From NCBI GenBank assembly GCA_951640165.1, contig OX621263.1:5044501-5108500 (forward strand): DNA of 64,000 bases, in the 5' to 3' direction. Shown here in pieces: positions 20,009-30,690 of the stretch (its first letter is position 1; each line of letters opens with the position of its first letter). The position numbers were made by a program, and so were the translations under genes. The stretch comes from Pseudoips prasinana (Eukaryota > Arthropoda > Insecta > Lepidoptera > Nolidae). Under the pieces are notes generated by a model that saw nothing but the letters and a program-made list of their open reading frames with translations, did not search any database and was not told where the DNA came from.

Positions 20009-21957
20009 CTGCTTACCGTTGTATTTTTAATGGCTGCCCTAACGCAGAACGTCTTAGAATCCCAGTTACGATTAAAGTACATATTCTTTGTGAGCAACGC
20101 TTATACATACCTGAAAGTGCAAGAGTTCGCCAAGAACATCTGATGGGTAACGACATTGGAACTTTTTGATTGATAATTGTAATGTTACGCATAACTTTAA
20201 TGTACTTCAGATCACAGATATGACTAATATGCTGGTAAGAACCGTTACCCAAGTCCAGAGGTTTGATTTTTAATTAGAAGCTGCATTAATGGATAATGAC
20301 TTATATTTTTGGACTGGACTAAACTTGCAACAATTCAATAGAATTTTGGAAGAGACTCCTTCTCTAGCACAAAGAAGTAATCGTCCACGGACTGTCCTCG
20401 GTATCTATATGACAAAACTAAGAACAGGAGAGTCAAACGAGAGATTGTCAACATTGTTTAATATATCTCGCCGAACACTGGAACGAAAACTTGCACTAGC
20501 CAGAGAATGTTTAATGAATGACTTCGTTAACAGACACCTTGGTATTGGCCATATTTCGCGAGAAAATATACTGCAAAGAAACCTACTATTACCAAAAGGC
20601 TTGTTTGGCAACGAAGAAAATACAAAAGCCATTGTTATAGCAGACGGCACCTATATGTACATCGAAAAAAGCTCAAACTTTTTATTTCAGAGAAGAACTT
20701 ACAGCCTGGATAAGTTTCAAAACCTTTTGAAACCTTTTCTGATGGTATGTAGTGACGGCTACATTATCGAAGTTTATGGTCCGTATGCAGCTACGGATTC
20801 TGATGCATCAATTATGAACAATATATTAAACGACGAGGAAAATCCTTTCCACTGGATGTTTCACCGGAACGATGTGTTCATCTTAGACAGGGGCTTTCGA
20901 GATAGCGTAGAAAACTTACAGGCATTGGGATATGACTGATATGAGGCACACATCCCACCGACAAAAGACAGATTCGAAACTCAATTGACCACAGTTCAAG
21001 CAAACAAATCAAGATTAATAACTTTGTGTCGGTGGGTTGTAGAAGCTGTTAATGGGAAGTTTAAAAATAGATTTAAACTACTGTGACAGGATTATTTTAA
21101 TAGAGCCTTGCCGCATTTATTTGTTGACTTTAAAATTGCAGCCGCTCTTATTAACGCATTTTACAAGGTAGCTGTGGATAATGAACATGCAAATGAAATA
21201 TTAAGAATAACCAATGAAAGGCTCCATACACCAAATCTTTTGATCGACTATGTACAACTGAGGAACCTGAATAGACAAAGAGCCGCATTTATTACATTGG
21301 AAGCAAATCAGCTGGAAGACTTCCCTCGGCTAACAATAAACGAGATTTTCATGATATCGCTTGGGTCATATCAAATCGAACTTGCTAAATCATATTCCAG
21401 CGAACATTTACGCAATGGTTTATATACGATAGAAGTATGTCGTGAAAATGAATTAAATAATTTAGCAGCATGCAATATCCATCACCAAAATGTGTGGCTA
21501 TTAAGAGGAAGGATACAGTCAAGACATGTTCGTGCACGTACATATTACGTATACATTCTGGTTAACAGAAACGAAATGGGTCGAGATGCCATCGCTCAGT
21601 ATTATTGCTCGTGTCTAACAGGTAGACGCACAGTAGGAAGTTGTGCTCATACCATTTCAATAATATGGTATCTAGGGTTAGGCAGGCACATACAATTTAA
21701 TCCACCGGCGGGATATTTAGACGACATTATTATTGATATTGATTGAAATGTTAATAAAAATAATGTTAACTATTAGCAGCTGTTTTATTTTTTAAGTATA
21801 CATTAAACCTGGAATTAAAACTAGTTAAAGATGTTCAATAAAAAAACCTACAATGCCATAACAGCACTACTTTTTGCAGAATTTTAGTTTATTTATGGTC
21901 GGAGAAAAATATTTATAGCAAAATAACCCCATGGATTCTTCGCAAAAATGAGTTTAA

Positions 21958-22322
21958 GAGGCCTATTACAGTCCACTAGCGCCGCCAATCGAAAAAATGT
22001 CATAACTCGTAAATAGAATCAAAAATACAAAATATGTTCTATTATTACTGTGGAAAAGGCAATAACGTAATTGTATAACACCTTATCAACACTTGAACTA
22101 TAGCTGTTTAGCTAAGTCGTGCATTCAAAACATAAACGGCCGTTTTTGTTACAAATGCACGATTTAGCTAAACTAAAGTTAGCTCAAGTGTTGAAAATGT
22201 GTTATAAAATTACTTTATTGCCTTTTCTACAGTAATAATAGACCACATTTTGTATTTTTGATTCTATTTACGAGTTATGACATTTTATCGATTGGCGGCG
22301 CTAGTGGACTGTAATAGGCCTC
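21958..22322. mobile_element. TTAA-flanked fold-back MITE (365 bp)
   Basis: Long arms (about 165 bp each) begin gaggcctattacagtccact and are inverted over the whole element. TTAA lies directly outside both ends (21954-21957, 22323-22326), the target used by piggyBac and Kolobok transposases. Arms differ at few positions. It sits between the transposase stop and the right inverted repeat of the host transposon. Confidence 0.87.
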
Positions 22323-22586
22323 TTAAATCTTTATATTTAGTGTTTTACAAGTATATTCAAAGTGGTCTCATCTCTGTTGGTGGGTGAGCCCAGGCTTCAT
22401 ACTTTTTTGCCCATGGTCCTTTATTTTAATTTATATTAAAAATATCTACATAAAGATAACGATTAAATAAATTAAAACTATACTGATATAAATATTGGAA
22501 ATATTATATACATAAACCTACATACAAACTAAAACTATTATTATAAACTTAAAATCAAAATATTAAATTACAAATAAAAGTGTAAC

Positions 22587-22945
22587 TTATAAATAATAAA
22601 CCGCTTTTAAGTCGCCATCTGCGGGTAAGGTGCCCAAAAAGCTAGCGACGTTACCTCTTTGGATCGCAAGGCTTATGCGTTGGCCGAGGTACGTGCCTTT
22701 CTGATCACCAGAGTATTCTACAAGTCGTCTGGACAACTCCTTGACAAAGGACCGCGCTTCTGGGCACCAAGGACCCATTGTTTCGACCCCAAACGGAATA
22801 AACATATAGCCATCACCTATGGCAGCATATTTACTCCGTTTGGAGTTCTCAGCAGCCTCCGCTACAGCACCGTCTGATTGCGAACTTACTTGAAGGTGGG
22901 AGGGAGCCAGTGTATCCACACAAGTTGCGTCCCATACCAGGGAAA
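22587..22945 (-). pseudogene. Transposable-element ORF C-terminus ([14 protein letters not shown] family)
   Basis: The minus strand encodes [18 protein letters not shown], later FIPFGVETMGPWCPEARSF and GQRISLAIQRGNVASFLGTLP, ending at 22587. A second, more broken copy is at 28490-28872. I know this sequence type as a common dispersed ORF end in arthropod genomes, but cannot assign its clade. WDATC...D is loosely reminiscent of PD-(D/E)XK nucleases, which is speculative. It is open for 110 codons but has no upstream part. Confidence 0.6.
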
Positions 22946-23384
22946 TTAGTAACGTCAGTTAATTCGATCATCTTATATCAATTTAATTAAAGTATTTATC
23001 CTAAAACCTAATTATTTCAGAGAAAACTAAATATAATATGTATTCGGTCTAATATTTTCTCGCATTGCAGAAGCGTAAACACTATTCAATAATGTCCCAT
23101 ACATAATTTGCGAATCAATATAATTTATTAGATCGGTAGTTGTTATCAAATGATATGATCTTTATGGCATCTATGTGGGGCGCACTAAAAATGTCTGGAA
23201 AGAATAAAAAAAATACTATGGCTCGTTAGAAATAAAACTATTGTTTCAACATGTTTTCCCATAGATTCAATGTAGGTTCTTTTTCCAACGAATACACCAA
23301 TCTTGAAAACACTTATGCGTGGTAACCTCAATAGCATGCTTTTTATACTCTACAATAGCTGATCGTTATTTTTTATAAAATAGG
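22946..23384. other. No recognisable gene
   Basis: AT-rich spacer with no repeat family recognised. Confidence 0.5.
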
Positions 23385-23530
23385 ACATCCAACGAGCAAG
23401 TTGGTCACCTAATGGTAAGTGATCACTGCCGCCCTTAGACACTCGCAACACCAGAGGAGCCGCAAGTGCGTTATCTGCCTTTAAGAAAGGAATAGGCTAG
23501 CTTCTTGAAGGTTGCCATGTCATACCAGAT
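23385..23530 (-). repeat. LINE 3'-end fragment
   Basis: 'gcaagttggtcacctaatgg' and 'actcgcaacaccagaggagc' form the widespread lepidopteran LINE tail; a plus-strand relative lies at 62690-62975 ('ggtgagcacttaccatcagg'). Confidence 0.55.
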
Positions 23531-23967
23531 CGGAAATACCTCCGCAGTTATTTGATTCTACAGAGCGATAAAAGTTTAAGTTAAAGTTACTCGTGAAACA
23601 CACGGTGGTAGATGACCATCTTTTGATGGTTTTGGAAACAGGAAGAAATTTCATAGTGCCATATCCAGTTTGTATGCAGGATAATCTTTACATAGCCTCT
23701 CGAGACTCTCACTGCTGTGGAACCTCAAGCCATCTAACAAAATATAATACTACAATTTAGGTAACCCCTTTAGAATTCCAACCTCGTTTCGCGATGCATG
23801 AGATTCGGTTTTAGGACCGATTTCGCAACAGTTGCAACAGGTACCGCTCGTCCAATTTAGGATCAGAGGCGGCAATATAAATACTATCTCAAAAAACATA
23901 CCACCAACTTAAGCTTTCCTTTCTAAGTCATAATATTTTATAATTTGTAAACAAATATTTTCAACTT
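23531..23967. other. No recognisable gene
   Basis: Spacer between two LINE tails. Nothing identified. Confidence 0.45.
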
Positions 23968-24056
23968 TTTTTGATAAGGCAGGGAGAATAGGTACCTAGG
24001 TATGCCACCCGCAAATAGTGTCTGCGAGTGGGTATGTCGGACTCGCACCGACTAAG
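23968..24056 (-). repeat. R1-family 3' tail fragment
   Basis: It begins tttttttgataaggcaggga and contains 'gccacccgcaaatagtgtct' with the inverted 'gcgagtggg', the stem-loop of the LINE at 43962-47720, then 'cggactcgcaccgacta'. Confidence 0.75.
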
Positions 24057-24210
24057 ATAAAGATAAAGATGCATTTATTTGTATGAAACATGTGTTACAT
24101 TTTTTACATGTGGTGTTACAATGATAGTTATAGTGGTATCAACATGTCCTGCCGAATCAGGCGTACAAATGACTTAAAATTTATCTATGTAAAATAGTTT
24201 GCCGCAATTC
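24057..24210 (-). repeat. LINE tail with (TCTTTA)n end
   Basis: 'aagataaagataaagatgca' followed by 'tttatttgtatgaaacatgt' looks like a minus-strand LINE 3' end with a short repeat tail. It is adjacent to the R1 tail at 23968. Confidence 0.4.
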
Positions 24211-24418
24211 AAAACACAATAATTTCACATATTTGGCACAATAGACTTATCTAGTAAAAAATCATTCACACTATAGTACCCTTTTTTACAAAGTAATTCT
24301 TTAAATTTCTTTTTGAATAAGTTTATTGTTAGGGTTTTATATGAAAAAAGTATTTTATTGTAGATTTGTGGCGCCATACTTCTCTACATAAGTGTAGTAA
24401 ACCTAACCTAGACTAAAC

Positions 24419-24590
24419 CTAACCTGATGGGGCGCGCCCCCCTTTTGCGCCATGTACCAGATGGTCGTACCCTAGGAGGGCTCTGGTTTGCCCTCCCCAA
24501 TTGCTGACACCTGCCAGTTCAGCACAGCAACTGCGCCATAAACAGTTGGCTGTCTTCCTGGACCTGCCTGCTCGTGGCGGCAGAAGAAGA
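24419..24590 (-). repeat. R1-family 3' UTR fragment
   Basis: 'ccttttgcgccatgtaccag', 'gctctggtttgccctcccca' and 'acagttggctgtcttcctgg' match the 3' untranslated region of the R1-clade LINE (47400-47580) in reverse. Confidence 0.65.
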
Positions 24591-24599
24591 CATTTAATA

Positions 24600-25159
24600 T
24601 GGATTAACTTGTGCATAATTTGTGATCTATAAGATGCCCCTCTGGCCAATAACTGTATCTTATGAGACATTTTTAGTTAATTTCGTACTAAAAAAATATT
24701 ATTTATTTAATTTTTATTCATAATTTTTTTATCTATATCATCATCATAAAATTTCTGTTAATTTAATTTTAATATTATTATGTTTTCTTTGTGATAATTT
24801 TATTCCATATTACCATTATAATTTTTGTGAATTTTTATTTTAATAGGTAGGTACTTGTACTATGGGTTTTGTTGTCTGAAATTAATAAATTTATGATTAT
24901 TAAGATACAGGAAAACCTAGTTTAAGAGGCAGGATTCATAAAAGAAATAACAGGAAATAACTGCCGTGCCTACACTAAGTCGCCCCAACACCAGAAAACA
25001 TCCGAATATAGACATGACTCGAATAATTGAATAAATTTGCAATAGCAATAATTATTTAAATAAGGCTTTTGGTGATCGCTCAAAAACGTTAAAGATCTTT
25101 GTTAAAATTATTTCTCCAATTACTGTTGCTAACCTAACTTGTAACTTACTGCCTCATAA
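24600..25159. other. No recognisable gene
   Basis: AT-rich spacer, no family recognised. Confidence 0.5.
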
Positions 25160-25387
25160 TATCAGCCATAAGACGTCTACTACTGGACAACGGCATCCCT
25201 CAAGGATCTCCACAATGGCCGGTCTTTTGCTATCCGCATCCAGGAACTTCCCGCGACGCTTGCAAGATCGTCGGTCCACCTTGTAGGGGCCCTGCCCACG
25301 CTGCGTCTTCCGGTTCGTGGTCGCCACTCGATCCTTCCTACCCCAGCGGCCGGTTCTACGAGCTACGTGCCCCGTCCACTGCCACTT
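25160..25387 (-). repeat. RTE-type LINE 3'-end fragment
   Basis: On the minus strand it encodes the decayed end of an ORF like WRPRTGRRSVG...WTDDL...W, and ends 'tccagtagtagacgtcttat', the RTE-like tail. Confidence 0.65.
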
Positions 25388-25499
25388 ACACAGTTACTAC
25401 CTACCTACTTAGAATAAGAAACGTTTGTGAAAGATAATCAAAAACTATTATTATTAGTGCCCAGCAGTTCAAGGTGGACCGATTAATATAGATAATAAA

Positions 25500-25680
25500 T
25501 AAAGTTCCTAGAAGCTGTCCGTGGTCATAGAGTTGGTGATCTGCTCGTGCTTGGGAGAACACGTAAACCTCCCGTCCGGAACTGACCACAACTCCGCTTC
25601 GGTCGTGCCGGATAGCCGTCCCATCGGATTGAGAGTGAGGAAATAGTGAGTGCACCCACCTATGTTCCACTGACACTTCA
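25500..25680 (-). repeat. SINE C-related fragment
   Basis: 'gcttgggagaacacgtaaac' and 'gccgtcccatcggattgaga' are diverged family C body motifs. The head is not preserved. Confidence 0.5.
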
Positions 25681-25699
25681 GCACTATATTGTATATCTA

Positions 25700-27283
25700 T
25701 GTATGTTACATACAACTTGTAACGTAATTAACGCACACCCTCAAACACCCCAATTCGAATATTATGTTGTAATCATAATACATACAATGAATTTTTATTT
25801 AACAAGTATATGCATTGTTATTACTAAATTAGTTTCTTGGAATAAAGTTTATTTTTCTTTATTTTGTATTGAATGATGGAATTTGTATGAATACAAATAA
25901 ATCTGCGACTTTAAAAGTCTTATTACTTTGACTTACGGTACATTTCAATTTGTTTTGACCGTACATATGACAATATTTTCCGTAGTTTTAATTATTTTGG
26001 AATAAAATTTACCTATATTAAAAATATAAATCGATTCAGTAAACGATTCTGAACAAACTATTTTCAGGATGTGCGTTAATTAAATTACATGTTGTATATT
26101 ATCTATATATGTATGTACGTCCGATTGAAATAAGTTAACTCCGTTGGAAACTACGATAAAAATACTAACTTGGTTTATTAAATCACATTCATTACAAATA
26201 AGTAATTCAACCAAATTATGTTAAACAGATAATTTAAATATCAAAATCTTTATCGGACCGGATACAACAAGTGTGAACAGATCAATTTCTGAACGTGTTA
26301 GCCTATGGTGTTAGTCAATGAAACCCAATGATGACTTGTGAAAAAAAAACAATGGTCCATAGACAATCGCGCCAAATTTCCAAACAAAAGTGATGGATGT
26401 GATATTATCAGTTAGTGGGTTAAATGTGAAGCGTATTTTAAGCTCAAGAGTTCCGTAGGGATATATTTATAGACGGAAATAACATAATTATGAATAAAAT
26501 AACATATATACAACAAACTACCAGAGCACTGAGGTACTTATACAAATCAAATCAAATCAATTTATTGATTACGAACACAGATACATTATTAACATTTCAC
26601 GGTGTCATACAAATGTGAAGATCACTATATCCAGCCGGTGAGGGCATGCAATTTTTTAAGATGTTATGACATAATACACGTAAATACACGTAAGTAACTT
26701 AGCTTAAGCCCGGACTTTTTAGAGTTTTTAATATAGGCTGAAGACGTGGTTAATCAAACAGTCGTTTTATTCCTTTTAAGAGTTTCTTAAACTAAATAAT
26801 TAATTTGATTTATGTGATAAATGAGATAGTCCGATGCTGGAGCACTGGATACGACTGCACACGACGTAGACGGTGCCCTAGTACCGCGATATATATACTG
26901 TAAAATTACTAACATTAGGTTAAGATTCTTTGTAACTGAAAAATGGTCTGAAATAAATGATTAATCAAAAATATATACGACATCTGTGTAGCTTATTATC
27001 ATATTGAATATTATTTTATTGACATTCAAATGTATAATTAACTAAATGTTGATGTTATCGGATGTTGATCGATCGTTTCGTAATAACACTAAGGCACTCA
27101 TACCTACGCTAAATACACCTGTAAAATACTTATATATATCTTATAAAAATCTTTGAACTTTATACTTTTCAACATGGTAATCCGGGACTGCCTCCTGAGC
27201 TCGTTTTCCATGGCCTCCATACGAAGGTATACTAGAAAGCCCTCTGTATTTAAACAATTATTTAGTTATCATTTATCTATGTA
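25700..27283. other. Long stretch without a recognisable gene
   Basis: AT-rich, with a short (AAATC)n run and LINE-tail-like sequence at 26545-26640 ('caaatcaaatcaatttattg'). I see no supported coding region. Possible intergenic or intronic DNA. Confidence 0.45.
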
Positions 27284-27595
27284 CTAGCTGTGCCCCGCGG
27301 TTTTACCCGCGTTAAATTTTATAAATTATCATAGCTCCTCCCCCGTAGGTGATAGCGTGATAATATGTAGCCTATATGTTGACCCGACCTCTTAGTAATA
27401 TATATGCAAAATTTGAAGTAAATCCATGCAGTACTTTTTGAGTTTAGCCCGGACATACATACAGACAAACAGACAAAAATTCTAAACACTGTATTTTTGG
27501 ATTCGATATTTACGCCCTAATTATCCTTTTTAAAAAATATTCAATGTACAGTTTTGACTTTCCTACGATTTTATTATAGGTATGTATAGATATAA
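27284..27595 (-). mobile_element. Non-autonomous Helitron, family H1
   Basis: It starts CTAGctgtgccccgcg with the hairpin 'ccgcggttttacccgcg' (the 3' end on the minus strand). It continues 'ttgaagtaaatccatgcagt' and ends near 'tcctacgattttattatagg'. Same family at 54790-54980, 55003-55322 and 59125-59443. Confidence 0.7.
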
Positions 27596-27604
27596 TATTG
27601 TAGT

Positions 27605-27711
27605 CAGTCAAATGTATTTCATAGATTTTCAACTTTAGGTATCACATCATAAGGTTCACTTTCATTTAGGGAAATTCGATAGATTGGGGCAGCTTGATGT
27701 GCTGGCGTCTG
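27605..27711. repeat. Palindromic MITE family P, left-truncated copy
   Basis: It keeps 'agattttcaactttaggtat' to 'gatgtgctggcgtctg' and TA at the right end. The left arm is missing. Confidence 0.7.
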
Positions 27712-27885
27712 TATTTTTTATAATTTTAGTTTGCCTAGCCAATGTAGTAAGTTTATACATAATTCGATTTAGATTGTTAATAGTTTTAATATTATAATAG
27801 TGTTCAAGTTATTTGTTTTTTATTATTATTAATGTAGACACAAAAAATAAACAAAAGGAAATTTACAGAGTATAAAGTAGAGGTA

Positions 27886-28020
27886 CAGACGCCAGCACAT
27901 CAAGCTTCCCCAATCTGTCAAATTTCCCCAATTGGAGGTGATCTTTATCCTTATGTGATAAAGTAGAAATTCTATAAAAGAAATTTGACAGATTGGGGTA
28001 ACTGGATGTGTTGGCGTATG
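27886..28020. mobile_element. Palindromic MITE family P, copy
   Basis: Ends cagacgccagcacatcaa and ggatgtgttggcgtatg, TA on both sides, inner pair 'ccccaatctgtcaaattt' / 'aaatttgacagattgggg'. It overlaps minus-strand open frames that are not genes. Confidence 0.83.
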
Positions 28021-28189
28021 TACAAGGGTGCTGCTTATTTCTAAAGATAGCTCTTCCAGACCCGCGAGAGGAAAGTTGCAGAAAAAAGCACAAAAGTGTA
28101 TGTAGGTACAAGATAAATGAAGAGATAACTGACACAATAATTTTAATTTAATTAACTTACATACAAATATTTAAATAGATACATAGATA

Positions 28190-28450
28190 TATAATAATAA
28201 TAATAATATCTCGGCACAATGTCACACAGATCATCCTAGCCCCAAACTAAGCAAAGCTTGTACTATGGGTACCAGGCGACGATATGCATACTTATATAGA
28301 TAGATAAATACTTAAATACATAGAAAACATCCATGACTCAGAAACAAATATTCGTGCTCATCACACAAATATTTGCACTTACCGGGATTTGAACCCAGGA
28401 CCACCAGCTTCGTAGGCAGGAGCACTACCAACTAGGCTACGGTGACCGTC
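28190..28450 (-). repeat. SINE family A, copy 2
   Basis: Full length in reverse: (AAT)n tail, body 'gatcatcctagccccaaact', B-box 'gggatttgaacccagg', and head 'actaggctacggtgaccgtc'. Confidence 0.85.
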
Positions 28451-28489
28451 ATGTTAATGTACTGTTTTATATATTCACAAAAATTAATT

Positions 28490-28872
28490 ATTTATCTGCC
28501 ATGGAAGACGGGAAGGCATCTGGTGTGGGACGCAACTTGCGTGGATACCCTGGCACCATCCCACCTTCCTCAAACCTCGAATTCTGCGCTGCTGCTACAT
28601 CTGCAGAGAACCTCAAGCGGCGTAAGTACTCCCGCCTAATCGGCAGTTACGTTTTTGAGCCATTTGGGGTTGAAACACTAGGACCATGGGGCAGGTGCTC
28701 GTTCACTCTTCAAGAGCATCTCTAAAAAATTGATCGACGCCACACGTGACCAGAGGGCTGGTCTATTTTTTGCACAGAGAATAAGCATTGCCATACAGCG
28801 TGGCAATGCTGCCAGCCTTCCGGGCACGATACCCTTTGATGCCGACGCGGAGTGCTTAAGGGATTGCCTTTA
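28490..28872 (+). pseudogene. Transposable-element ORF C-terminus, second copy
   Basis: It is homologous to 22587-22945: [20 protein letters not shown] and PSHLP in one frame, then [20 protein letters not shown] and ETLGPWG in another, then 'ataagcattgccatacagcg' matching the RISIAIQRGN part. Frame changes near 28600 and 28700 and stops after 28725 make it dead. Confidence 0.6.
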
Positions 28873-29164
28873 GTTAGTTTATTTTAGTTTAGTTTATAGC
28901 ATTATAGTTAAAATTACAAATTTAAAAAAATTCGTCTCATTAGAAAATTAGGTATAATCAATGTTGCTGTACATGATTTGATGAAATTTCAAAATAAATC
29001 AATAAAAACGTATATTATCTAACTATTAATATTGAATGCACATTTTATTCGGCAAAACAGCTACCGTTTTTTACGTGGGGAATTACGGAACCCTGCCACT
29101 GGGTAAGCGAGAGGGTATGTCGGGCTACCAGTAGATTACCGGTTTACCGACTTAAACCCCACGA
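28873..29164. other. Spacer
   Basis: AT-rich; nothing recognised. Confidence 0.45.
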
Positions 29165-29600
29165 CTACCTTTACTCTTGGCCACGGGTTTGACGCATTCC
29201 CCGCAGCCTGGACAGGTTTGACCCATCTTCACGAAGCTGGACCCCGTTGAACAGGAGGATAAGTCCCCCTTCCATCTCAAGAAGCTAATAAGGCAGGGGG
29301 AATGCCTATCTCCACCTTTACTAGATGGATGCGCATGCCACCCGCAAAAGTGTCTGCGGGTGGGTATGTCGGACTCGCACCGGCTAAACCTAATCTGCCG
29401 TGGACTTCCACTGGCGCCTGATAGAGGGAGCTCCGCGTATGCTGGTCCGATACCCCCCTTTTGCGCCGTGTCCCAGATGGTCGGGACACGCACCCTGGGA
29501 AGACTCTGAGTTGCCCACCCCAATTGCCGACTCCTGCCAGTCCGGCATAGCGACTGCACCACAAACAGTACGCTGTCTTCCCGCAGCTGCTTGACTCTAA
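29165..29600 (-). repeat. R1-family 3' end, subfamily with extra block
   Basis: In reverse it matches 47400-47700 of the R1-clade LINE, including the stem-loop 'gccacccgcaaaagtgtctg'. An extra block 'atctccacctttactagatg' lies next to it and is shared with 30575-30690. Open frames at 29152-29684 arise from this GC-rich tail and have no domain, apart from a possible CPGCGEC motif near 29200. Confidence 0.72.
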
Positions 29601-29921
29601 CCTTACCTGCTTGATGTTAAAGGTTACAATAGCCACGATGGTTGAGCTCGCTTGCCGCACACAGTATGAAATATAATTGTTCACATAGTGATTGATTAAC
29701 GTTGTAGATACATGTCTGGAAATATTATAAAGAGAAAATAATTGATTTATGTATGTTTTTTAGAATAATAACCTCCTTAACTGTAGTTTAAAAGCTTACA
29801 CTTCTGGAAATATACATTATCAGCGAGCGAGATTAACTGTATAGACAATTACTTATTTGAAGCGCACCGTGATAGACGGCCATTCATAAAACTTGCAAAA
29901 AAGGAATGGTCGTATATATAT
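29601..29921. other. No recognisable gene
   Basis: AT-rich spacer. Confidence 0.45.
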
Positions 29922-30126
29922 TAAATAATAATAATATCCTGGGTGATTATTCACACACGGCCGTCTGATCCCAAACTAAGCAGAGCTTGTACTATTGAAA
30001 CCAGATAACTGATATATTACATATACCTACATACTACATACTTTTTGTAATTACTTACCTACTTATATATATAAATTACACTCAGACTTAGGACAAACAG
30101 ACATGTTAATGCACACAAATATCTGA
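29922..30126 (-). repeat. SINE family B, head-less copy
   Basis: (AAT)n tail, then 'tgatcccaaactaagcagag', 'gaaaccagataactgatata' and 'aggacaaacagacatgttaa'. It stops before the tRNA-like head. Confidence 0.75.
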
Positions 30127-30574
30127 AATCAAATAATTATATAATGTATACTTCTTTACGTTAAAATCCCTTATATGTAATAAACTAAAAGGAAACATAA
30201 ATGCCAAATAAAACAATTATTAAAAACATTCACCTAAATTAGTAATCACTAGGAGGGAGGCCCCCCTCCATTCCCTTTTGTATTTTAACCATACTTAGGT
30301 ATCTAAAACATCAAAAGTTACAACCCTATAGGTTTAATAGTGCGCAGGTAATTATTTCATCAACTAGGCTTAGTTACCTTACTGTCCATATTTATACTGT
30401 GTTTAAGGACTCAGCCCCAAGCCGAAAATCCAGCCGCCTCTTCGCCGAAAAGAAAGAGAAAATTAAAAAAAATATCTCCTTGAGCTCGGCTTTAACACGC
30501 TGAACTACCGCTAGACATAATTTATAAACATAAATATCGATTTTTTAGATTTTTAGAGAATTCCATAGCATGTT
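30127..30574. other. No recognisable gene
   Basis: AT-rich spacer; no domain or family recognised. Confidence 0.45.
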
Positions 30575-30690
30575 AGGTTTTGTCGGTGCGAGTCCGACAT
30601 ACCCACCCGCAGACACTTTTGCGGGTGGCATGCGCATCCATCTAGTAAAGGTGGAGATAGGCATTCCCCCTGCCTTACAAAAAAAAAAGG
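30575..30690 (+). repeat. R1-family 3' tail, subfamily with extra block
   Basis: 'cggtgcgagtccgacatacc', the stem-loop 'cacccgcagacacttttgcg', the block 'catctagtaaaggtggagat', 'attccccctgcctta' and a poly-A tail of ten A's. It is a severely 5'-truncated insertion. Confidence 0.8.

Larger units (their letters stand above)
19290..21746 (+). pseudogene. Transposase (DDE_Tnp_4-like core, SWIM-like zinc motif), spliced, broken
   Basis: Exon 1 (19290-19424, exactly 45 codons) encodes CVLCP...RRHILDEHL, a C-x2-C-x9-H-x4-H zinc motif, and ends at a consensus donor (gag/gtaagt). Exon 2 begins after tttttttag at 19868, in phase, with a second CxxC (CHRCW), a QEPQGP repeat and, in another frame, CIFNGCPNAERLRIP. 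The core runs in one frame from 20289 to 21746: a helix-turn-helix-like LSTLFNISRRTLERKL, catalytic IADGTY (D119 of that frame), FILDRGFRD (D200) and RWVVEAVNGKFKN (E, codon 21042-21044). The C-terminus CSCLTGRRTVGSCAH is a CxCx(n)CxH SWIM-like finger. Two TGA stops (20937, 21084) and a shift near 20010-20270 break it. Confidence 0.72.
18772..22422 (+). mobile_element. DNA transposon with DDE_Tnp_4-like transposase and SWIM-like C-terminus
   Basis: The ends are inverted repeats: aaaggaccatg at 18772-18782 pairs with catggtccttt at 22412-22422. An inner block 'gggctca....ccaacag' at 18792-18809 pairs with 'ctgttgg....tgagccc' at 22374-22391. A spliced transposase gene lies between. The target duplication is not clear (flanks AT-rich). 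It carries two later insertions, a Helitron 3' end in the intron and a TTAA MITE after the gene. Length without them is about 3 kb. The superfamily is uncertain: the core is like PIF/Harbinger or ISL2EU, but the SWIM-like end is not typical of those. Confidence 0.72.

Noticed and set aside
19864..20097. Minus-strand Gly/Ser/Cys-rich protein
   Set aside because: It is the reverse-strand shadow of the QEPQGP minisatellite in the transposase exon.
27829..28137. Two minus-strand ORFs of 90-102 codons
   Set aside because: They run through a palindromic MITE and its flanks, with no domain.
29152..29684. Overlapping ORFs of about 135 codons on the minus strand
   Set aside because: The sequence is the GC-rich 3' untranslated region of the R1 family; frames are not conserved between copies.
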